A stretch of DNA of 27,259 nucleotides, taken from NCBI GenBank assembly GCA_900539195.1, contig UQBC01000034.1:1-27259 (forward strand), read 5' to 3'. The stretch comes from an uncultured Oscillospiraceae bacterium (GTDB lineage: Bacteria > Bacillota > Clostridia > Oscillospirales > Ruminococcaceae). Below are positions 16,067 to 24,700 of the stretch, piece after piece. The notes under the pieces were generated by a model. That model had not been told where the DNA came from and did no database searches. It worked only from the letters and a program-made list of their open reading frames with translations. A program made the position numbers and the translations under genes. Within the stretch, counting starts at the first letter, position 1, and every line of letters begins with the position of its first letter.

Positions 16067-17758
16067 ATGCTTGATATCGGATCACTCGTAGACGGCAAAT
16101 ACAAGATACTCAGCAAAGTCGGTCAGGGCGGTATGAGTGTCGTGTATATGGCAATCAATGAGAAAGCAAATAAGACCTGGGCGGTCAAAGAAGTCCGTAA
16201 GGATGGCGTGCTTGATTTTGAAGCGGTAAAACAAGGACTGGTAGCCGAAACTGATATACTGAAAAAACTCAATCATCCCAATCTACCCAGCATTATTGAC
16301 GTAATAGATACAGAAGATTCGTTCATTATAATAATGGACTATATCGAGGGTAACTCGCTGAATAAGGCGCTCGAAGAATACGGCGCACAACCGCAGGAAT
16401 TTGTCATAAAGTGGGCAAAGCAGCTATGTGACGTTCTGGGATATCTTCATTCGCGTCAGCCACCCATAATATATCGTGATATGAAGCCTGCAAATATTAT
16501 GCTGAAGCCGGACGGCAATGTTACGCTCATCGATTTCGGTACGGCGAGAGAGTTCAAGGCGAAGAATCTGGCAGACACAACCTGTCTTGGCACGGTCGGT
16601 TACGCCGCACCTGAACAGTTCGGCGGAATGGGTCAGACAGATGCGAGAACCGACATATATTGTCTTGGTGCAACCTTATATCATCTTGTGACAGGCTGTA
16701 ATCCCAGCGAGCCGCCTTATGAAATGAAACCGATAAGGCAGATAAACCCCGGACTGTCGGGCGGACTTGAGCGGATAATTCTGAAATGTACTCAGCGCAA
16801 CCCTGCAGACAGATATCAGTCTGCGGCGGAACTTATGTATGCACTTGACCATTATGAAGAAATAGACGACCGTTATAAGAAAAAGCAGAAAAGAAAGCTA
16901 GGCGGCTTTATATCGGCACTTGCGGCATCAATTGTGTTTGCGGCAGGCGGCATAGTGCTGAATGTTGTTGCAACACAGAAAGCGACCGATACCTATCAGA
17001 CTCTGCTGAATCAGGCAACGATCAATACTGATTACATTGAAAAAGTAAATATTTATTGTCAGTGTATAGAAGTGCCAAATATGGCAGGTGAAAAAGAGGC
17101 ATATCTCGGACTTATCAAGACGTTTAAGGAAGATGATTATGTTTTCACAAAAGATGAATCTGATATGCTTATAAAGTATATGACAAACAACGCTGATGCT
17201 CTTCAGGCTGATAAAAGCGGTTATGCAACGATATGTTTTGAACTTGGAAAGCTCTACTGGTACTACTATGAAGCACCTGAAGAGAGAGCAACAAGGTCAA
17301 AGTCATGGTTCCAGAAAGTTATTGAAAACGCTCCCGAAGACTATGAAAATCTGAATATGGCAAAGACCTATGCAAGCATAGGAGAATTCAGAGCCAAGCA
17401 GAAGAACGGTAACAACGCCGAGGGTATCAGTAATACAGAATTTAAGGATTATTTCAATAATCTTAAGGAGTTGTTGAATACGGTTGCCACAAACGCAAAT
17501 GAGCAGGAAATCGTAAGACTTGAATTGCTAGAAATGGCAAGAGGAATGCTTCAGCAGTATCCGACAACATTCAAGGGACTTGGAATATCCGAGGATGAAC
17601 TTATGCAGGTCTACGATCTTATAGCGAAAACTACGGAAAGTATCACACCTATTTCAGATGTAACCGAAAAGAAGAAAGCGGCAATACTTGAAAATATGGC
17701 TGATACCAAGCAGTACATAGAAACGGCTTACAATACGAAAGCGGAGGTAAAAGAATAA
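16067..17758 (+). CDS. Transmembrane Ser/Thr protein kinase
   Basis: A 563-residue Hanks-type kinase. The cytoplasmic kinase domain (11-265) has the Gly-rich loop GQGGMSVVY (19-27), Lys41 (AVKEV), catalytic YRDMKPAN (Asp138, Lys140, Asn143, with Tyr in place of the usual His), DFG (156-158), activation-loop threonines near 171-172 (ADTTCLGT) and APEQ (181-184). A basic juxtamembrane stretch (270-278) precedes one membrane helix (283-303). The outside domain (304-563) is helical and TPR-like, not the PASTA type used to sense peptidoglycan. It should autophosphorylate and phosphorylate operon partners, opposed by the PP2C. Ribosome binding site CGGAGGAG lies before the ATG at 16067. The stop overlaps the next start by one base. 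Confidence 0.94.
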   Translation: MLDIGSLVDGKYKILSKVGQGGMSVVYMAINEKANKTWAVKEVRKDGVLDFEAVKQGLVAETDILKKLNHPNLPSIIDVIDTEDSFIIIMDYIEGNSLNKALEEYGAQPQEFVIKWAKQLCDVLGYLHSRQPPIIYRDMKPANIMLKPDGNVTLIDFGTAREFKAKNLADTTCLGTVGYAAPEQFGGMGQTDARTDIYCLGATLYHLVTGCNPSEPPYEMKPIRQINPGLSGGLERIILKCTQRNPADRYQSAAELMYALDHYEEIDDRYKKKQKRKLGGFISALAASIVFAAGGIVLNVVATQKATDTYQTLLNQATINTDYIEKVNIYCQCIEVPNMAGEKEAYLGLIKTFKEDDYVFTKDESDMLIKYMTNNADALQADKSGYATICFELGKLYWYYYEAPEERATRSKSWFQKVIENAPEDYENLNMAKTYASIGEFRAKQKNGNNAEGISNTEFKDYFNNLKELLNTVATNANEQEIVRLELLEMARGMLQQYPTTFKGLGISEDELMQVYDLIAKTTESITPISDVTEKKKAAILENMADTKQYIETAYNTKAEVKE

Positions 17759-18294
17759 TGTCGGTTGAATTATTACAAACGCTATCTCTCATTTCATTTA
17801 TTGTGGCAGGCGTTGCACTGCTTGTAGCCATAGCGCTCTTCTTCCTGCTGGATATCAGAAAGGTCGTAGGCAACTTGTCAGGAGCGACAGCTCGCAAAGC
17901 TATCAGAAATATACGTCTGCAAAATGAAAATGCCGCCGATAATGATTACAGTGCGGCAACAGACAGAATAACAAGATCCGGACGAATAGAGCGACAGGCG
18001 GCAGGCAAGGCCGGCGCACCACAGACCGAAAAGTTTGCAACAACGGAGCTTGCAATGTCAGCACAGGAAACAACTGTTCTGGGACCGGCGGCAAACGAAA
18101 CCACAATACTTATGCCTGCCACAGCCGAAACCACAATTCTGAATGCCGGAAGCGGAGCGACACAGCCTCTTCAGTCTATTCTGCCCGCATCTGCAAAGCA
18201 ACCCGCTTATACGGTAACAGATCCTGCGTCAGCGGCGGTGTTTGTCAAGGAAATTGAAATGGGCTTTACAGACAGCACAGAAATAATTGAATAA
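17758..18294 (+). CDS. Membrane-anchored protein with ETT(V/I)L ladder
   Basis: A 178-residue protein I do not recognise as a named family. One N-terminal membrane helix (10-31) is followed by a basic segment and a probably disordered cytoplasmic tail. The tail carries four evenly spaced motifs: ATTEL (94-98), ETTVL (104-108), ETTIL (114-118) and ETTIL (124-128), exactly ten residues apart. Almost the same motif (ETTVL) occurs twice next to the FHA domain encoded at 13568. The gene overlaps the kinase stop by one base (TAATG), so production is coupled. The likely role, inferred, is a multisite kinase substrate and membrane docking platform for the FHA protein. A similar STEIIE ends the protein. 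Confidence 0.75.
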   Translation: MSVELLQTLSLISFIVAGVALLVAIALFFLLDIRKVVGNLSGATARKAIRNIRLQNENAADNDYSAATDRITRSGRIERQAAGKAGAPQTEKFATTELAMSAQETTVLGPAANETTILMPATAETTILNAGSGATQPLQSILPASAKQPAYTVTDPASAAVFVKEIEMGFTDSTEIIE

Positions 18295-18305
18295 GTGGTG
18301 ATGGT

Positions 18306-18776
18306 ATGAAGATAACGTCAGGAAAAAAGAATACTATGCTTATAAATTTTGTTACTGCGTTGTTTATGATGTCGATGTCGCTTATTCTGATGTCGTTTTG
18401 CGGCACGGAAAACGAATCAAACAGAGTGCTTACGATAGTTACAGGCATTTTTTTCTGGTGCGGTTTCATAGGAACGATAACAGCATTTATTTTTATGAAT
18501 ATAACGCGCAGGAAAAACGATAAATCTGCGTCTGAAAAAAACGGTATCCTGAATATAGGTTTGTTCCGCTTTTTCAGCAATACCTGTGCCGGAGTGTTTG
18601 ATGTTATTATGATATTATCGTTGTGCGCATTTATAGTCGTGTTGGTAGCAGCAGACAACATATCTGTGCAGTTGATAATAATGGCAATATTTGTTTTCTC
18701 GTTCGGTATGCACTGTATTCTGAACGGAATCAATTATAAATATATAATCAGTAAAGACAGGAGAGTAAAAAAATGA
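18306..18776 (+). CDS. Four-helix hypothetical membrane protein
   Basis: A 156-residue integral membrane protein with predicted helices at about 11-31, 41-64, 96-116 and 120-141, a short basic loop (68-79, TRRKNDKSASEK) and a basic C-terminus. No known family recognised. ATG at 18306 has GGTGATGG upstream. Its last codon and stop overlap the start of the adhesin gene (ATGA, 18773-18776), so the two are translationally coupled. Tight coupling to a single large surface protein suggests a dedicated partner in its export, anchoring or regulation, but nothing in the sequence proves this. Confidence 0.7.
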   Translation: MKITSGKKNTMLINFVTALFMMSMSLILMSFCGTENESNRVLTIVTGIFFWCGFIGTITAFIFMNITRRKNDKSASEKNGILNIGLFRFFSNTCAGVFDVIMILSLCAFIVVLVAADNISVQLIIMAIFVFSFGMHCILNGINYKYIISKDRRVKK

Positions 18777-21700
18777 TTAAAGCAAAGCCTAAAATCTGTG
18801 ATAGAATTTTAGCGTTGTTTATGGCATTTGCTATGCTTATTGTGGTTTTATCCGACAATATGTTGCGTACATATGCCGCACCCGCAGACGCATTCACAAT
18901 CACAGTTGCTGACAAAAGCGACAACGCTATATCAGGTGCAACAGTAGCTTATGAAGTAACTGTTGACGGCGCAAGTTTCACACAGAGGACCGTTGAAACA
19001 GGTGACGACGGAAGGGTAGAAATATCCGAAATAGCGGATATTGATTTTACAGCTCAACCAACACCCGTTGTAAAGCTGTCGGCTACCATAACGAAGGCAG
19101 ATTATAAGCAGAGCGTCCTTACCGACACAGCCGTAACAAGCACAACAGGCAATGTTAATGTTACGCTTAAGGAAAAGGCAGTGGACGCAGATTTCGGATT
19201 TGCTAATCCGAATCCCGTAATAAATTACGATCAAAATAATACCGGATTTACAAACCCGCTTACAAAAGGCAACGGCAATGGTAATATCACTTTTGAAATA
19301 GAAGGCGGTAAATCTGATGTGGCAAGCATCGATGCCACAAACGGTGAGCTTACTATAAACAAAACGGGTACTGTCACCGTAACGGCAAAGAAAGCCGCAG
19401 ATGAAAATTATAAGGCGGCACAGGCGTCATATACATTGACTGTAAAAGACGTAATCAAGTTTGATAAAGAAACTCCCGAATTGGATTTTGATCCTGAAAA
19501 AGAAAATACATATACTCAGGAAGTTACAATAGGCGCAAGCTTAGGTGTTGTCAAGTATAAGATTGAAGAAAGTACACCTTCGGACGCGGCAAGTATAGAT
19601 GAAAGCTCAGGTAAGGTTACAATAACCAAGCCCGGCAAAATCAAGGTCGGTGCGGATCTGACTATAGGAGAAGGCGGAAATCCCGGCAAAACATTTTCTG
19701 CGTCCTACATACTGACCGTGAATAAGGCAGATCAGACAGGCTTTGCTTTTGAAAAGCAGAATCCCGGAGCAATAACATACGATCCGAAAAACAATACGTT
19801 CAGCAATAAAGCAAGTAGCGATCAGGGCGAAGACAATGTTACTTACGAGATAACAAGTGACAACGGTGTTGCAAGTATAGACAGCACAACAGGCATACTT
19901 ACCATTCTTAAAGCCGGCGATGTTACGGTAAAGGCAACAAGAGCGGCAGACGATAAGTATAACGAAGTAACAGCCAAGTACACCCTCACAATCAATAAGG
20001 CTGATCAGACAAACTTTGCTTTTGAAAAGCCGAATCCCGAAGCAGTAACATACGATCCGAAAAACAATACGTTCAGTAATAAAGCAAGCAGTGATCAGGG
20101 CGCAGACAATGTTACTTATACGATAACAAGTGACAACGGTGTTGCAAGTATTGACATCAACGGCACGCTTACCATTCTTAAAGCCGGCACGGTTACAGTA
20201 AAGGCAACAAGAGCGGCAGACGATAAGTATAAGGAAGCTACAGCCGAGTACACCCTCACAATCAATAAGGCAGATCAGACAAACTTTGCTTTTGAAAAGC
20301 CGAATCCCGGAGCAATAACATATAAACCCGGACTGACGTTTGAGAACGCCGTAACAGGCGGACAGAGCGCAGGCAATATTACTTATACGATAACAAGTGG
20401 CAAAGACGTTGCAAGTATTGACGACAGCAACGGCACACTCACCATTAACAAAGCCGGCACGGTTACAGTAAAGGCAACAAGAGCGGCAGATGATAAGTAT
20501 AAGGAAGCTACAGCCGAGTACACCCTCACAATCGATAAGGCAAATCAGACAGGTTTTGTGTTTGAGAAAACACAGCACGAAATAACATATGAACCTGATC
20601 TGACGTTTGACAACGCCGCAACAGGCGGACAGAGCACAGGCAATGTTACTTATATGATAACAAGTGGTAACGATGTTGCAAGCATAGACAGTGCAACAGG
20701 CACGCTTACCATTCTTAAAGCCGGCACGGTTACAGTAAAGGCTGTAAGAGCAGGCGATGATTGCTATAATGATTCCTATGAAATAAGCTACACGCTTAAA
20801 ATCAACAAGGCGGATCAGACAGGCTTTGAATTTGAACAGTATGATAATGATACATACAAAATTACTTATAATACCGGTATGTCGTTTAAGAATGCGGTGT
20901 CGGGCGGACAGGGCACAGGCAATATAACATATTCGCTTTCATCTGACATTGTAAGCATTGATAACGACGGCAATATCACATTCAAAAACGGACAAGTTGG
21001 TACAGTTACAGTAACGGCAACAAGAGCGGCAGACGATAAGTATAACGAAGTATCGACCAAGTACACACTTAACATATCGTATCTCGTTACTCCCGAAAAT
21101 TCTTATGTATTATCGGGTGCTAAGCTTGACAACAATAGCAAATGGTATACGGGAGATATTACAATAACACCTGCCGACGGTTATAAAATCAGTTGGTCTA
21201 ATAAACTTTCAAATAATGAATGGTCTGATTATCTGACCGTAAGCACAGAAGGAAACGAAAACGCCAAAACTGTTTATCTGAAAAATGATGAGGGTATCAC
21301 AGCCGGAATTGATATCGGCGATGAAAAGCTGATGATAGACAGAACTGCTCCTGCTGTTTCAGTAAAATATGATAACAACAGTGCAGACAGTGATAAGTAT
21401 TTTGATAAGAACCGTACCGCAACAATAACGATCACAGAGCATAACTTTGACCCGGCAAAGGTTGAAGCTATTGTTACCGTAAACGGTACAGTATCCGATA
21501 AGTTCAATGCAGATCTGAAAAAGGCGGAAAGCTGGAAGAGTGAGGGCGATGTACACACCGCTAAAATAACATTCTCCGACAACGCCGACTATACATTCAG
21601 CATAAACTGTACCGACAAAGCAGGTCATGTTACGGAAAACAATTCTGTAACATTTGCCGAAGGTTCGGTTGCAACCGGTGAGTTCACTGTTGATAAGACA

Positions 21701-24700
21701 GCACCGAAAATAGAAGTTGCTTACGACAATAACTCTGTCAAAAACGGTAAGTATTTCAAGGCAGACCGTACAGCAACGATCACGATTACGGAGCATAACT
21801 TTGACGTATCAAGAGTTAAAGCAGTAATCACAGACAAGAACGCAACGGATACAGTAAGCGATTATGCCGCTTATCTCAGCGATCTGAAGAACTGGACCGC
21901 TGACGGCGATAAGCACACGGCAACTATAACATTCTCAGTTGATGCAGACTATACATTCAGCATAAGCTGTACCGACAAGGCGGGAAATGCAAACAAAGCC
22001 GTTAATTACGGTGAATCAGAAGTTCCCGAAAAGTTTACCGTTGATAAAACAAACCCCGAAAATCTTGTAATAAGCTACAGCGAAAGCGTACTTGATATCG
22101 TTCTGAGAACAATATCGTTCGGATTCTTCAATCCGGATATAACGGTTACTGTTAAGGCTGATGATATGACATCGGGCATTGATTACTTTACCTACAGCAC
22201 GGACGGCAACAAGATTGTTACCGCCGCTCAGGCAAAAGATGTGAAGTATGATAAAGACGGCAAAGCGTATATCACATTCAGAATAGCTCCACAGTACAGA
22301 GGCAAGATATCCTTTAAAGCCTTTGACCGCGCAGGCAACAAAGCGGATATGAGCGATGACGACAAGACAGTAGTAGCCGACAATACCAAACCTGTTATAA
22401 GCGTAGAATACGACAATAACAAGCACGATAGCAAAAACACTACTTTCTACACCGCGAAGAGAACCGCAACGATCAAAATAACCGAAGCAAACTTCTTCAC
22501 AGAAGCTTTCGATAAGAATTATCTTAAAATCACGGTTGTAAGAACCGATGACAACGGTAAGAAAACCACCACTGTACTGAAGAACGCAGACCTTACAACT
22601 CCGTTTGAAGACAGTAACGGCAATGTGCATACCGCAAAGCTTGACTTTGTTGAGGATGGCGACTACACGTTCACGATTGATTATACCGATTTTTCGGGTA
22701 ATAAGGCGAGAACGTACAGCACATCGTTCACCATTGACAAGACAAGACCTACAATAGATGTTTCTTATGATAATAACTCTGCCAAGAACAGTAAGTATTT
22801 CAAGGCAGACCGTACAGCAACGATAACGATAAACGAGCATAATTTTGATGCTTCAAGGGTTGTCGCAAAAGTAACGAACAAGAATGCAACAGGTTCAGTT
22901 GGCGATTATGCCGCTTATCTGAAAAATGCGAAGAACTGGAAGACAAACGGCAATACGCATACCGCAACCATCAGATTCACGACCGAGGCGGATTACACAT
23001 TCAATATATCTTACAGTGACAAGGCGGGCAATAAAAACAAGGCTGTAAATTACGGCAAGTCAGTAGCCCCCGGTGAGTTTACGATCGATAAAACGGCACC
23101 GACAAAAGCAGATATCAGAATTAACAATGAGTCTGTAAAAGCAACAAAGGGTGTTGCTTTTGAAAAGTTCTATCGTAACAGCGTGACTGTAAAGTACAGT
23201 GTAAACTGTGACATAAGCGGTCTTGACAACATCACATATCAGAAGGTTGACGATGTGGCAGGTTATTCTGCCGACGGCAGCTGGACAGCTTATGCAAACA
23301 CCGGTGTAAAAGTATCGCCGAGTGAAAAGTTTGTAATCTATTTCAGAACTGAAGACAAGGCGGGCAATGTCACAATAATAAATTCTACAGGTATTGTTGT
23401 TGACAGCAAAGCGCCGACAGGCGAAACCTACGCACCGGAGATCGATATCAAGCCCGAAGCGGCTAACAAGAACGGACTTCACAATAAGGACGTGTCTGTT
23501 GACCTTAATGTAATTGATCCTGCATACAGCGGAAATAACGCTGACAGCAACGGTTATTATTCAGGCATTAACAGAATAACCTATCGTATTTCAACTACCG
23601 ATACACAGGCTGAGGAAACAGGCGTGCTCTTTGATGTAAACGAAGGCATAACAAGCGGCTCAGTTTATGACAATGACAGCCTTGTAAGCAGTTGGACAGG
23701 CAGAATTAATATTGATGCTGCAACTTTCAACAGCAATAACGTAGTAGTTGAAATTACAGCAACGGATAATGCGGGCAATGCAAGAGTAACAACCAACGAA
23801 ATGATAAACGTTCCGATAGCAATCGATGTTACAAAGCCCGAAATTAACATTTCGTACAATAATAACTCTGTTGACAGCGAGTCGCTGTTCAAGGCTGACA
23901 GAGTGGCAACCATAGCTGTTACCGAACGTAATTTCAAATCTGACAATGTCAAGATAAAGATAACAAATACCGACGGAGTGATACCTGCTGTATCAGGTTG
24001 GAAAAAAACAGGCGGCACAGGTAATCTCGATGACACAATATGGACTGCCACAATTCCTTATACAGCAGACGGTGATTACGAGTTCAGTATCGAGTATACC
24101 GACCTTGCAGACAACAGAAGCGATGGTGCAGTATATGCGGCAGGTACACAAGTACCTGAAAAGTTCACTGTCGATAAGACGTTGCCCGTAATTGACGTTT
24201 CTTATGATAACAATTCAGCCTCAAACGGCAATTATTACAACGCAGGACGTACAGCAACTATAGTTATTACAGAGCACAACTTTGATGCAAGCCGTGTTAC
24301 GGTAACACTTACTGCGACAGATGACGACACCGTCGCAGCACTTCCTATAGTAAGCGGCTGGACTGATAACGGAGACAGACACACTGCTACCGTATCCTAC
24401 AGCAATGACAGTCTTTATACTTTTGATATAGCTGTTAAGGATAAGGCAGGCAACGATGCAGCTGACTTCGCAAAACAGACATTCTATGTTGACAAGACAG
24501 CTCCGAGTCTGACAATCAGCGGTGTTGCAGATCTTTCAGCAAACAGCGGTGAAATTATCCCGGTCATTTCATATACGGATACTAACTATGATGACGCAAA
24601 TGTAAGTATAACGCTCACCGGTGCAGAAAGAAAAGCTGTTGCACTTGACGGCGCATATTCCGATCAGCACAACGGAAAGATATTTACCTTCAACAACTTC

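Noticed and set aside
19607..20578. Long minus-strand frame of 323 codons rich in Cys and hydrophobic residues, and similar ones at 22016-22840 and 23060-23482
   Set aside because: They lie opposite the repeated adhesin domains, repeat with the same period, and have no ribosome binding site. They are shadows of the plus-strand repeats.
19187..21079. Regular DNA repeats considered as a CRISPR array
   Set aside because: Units are about 270 bases, in-frame, and continuous with no short direct repeat/spacer pattern. They encode Ig-like domains.
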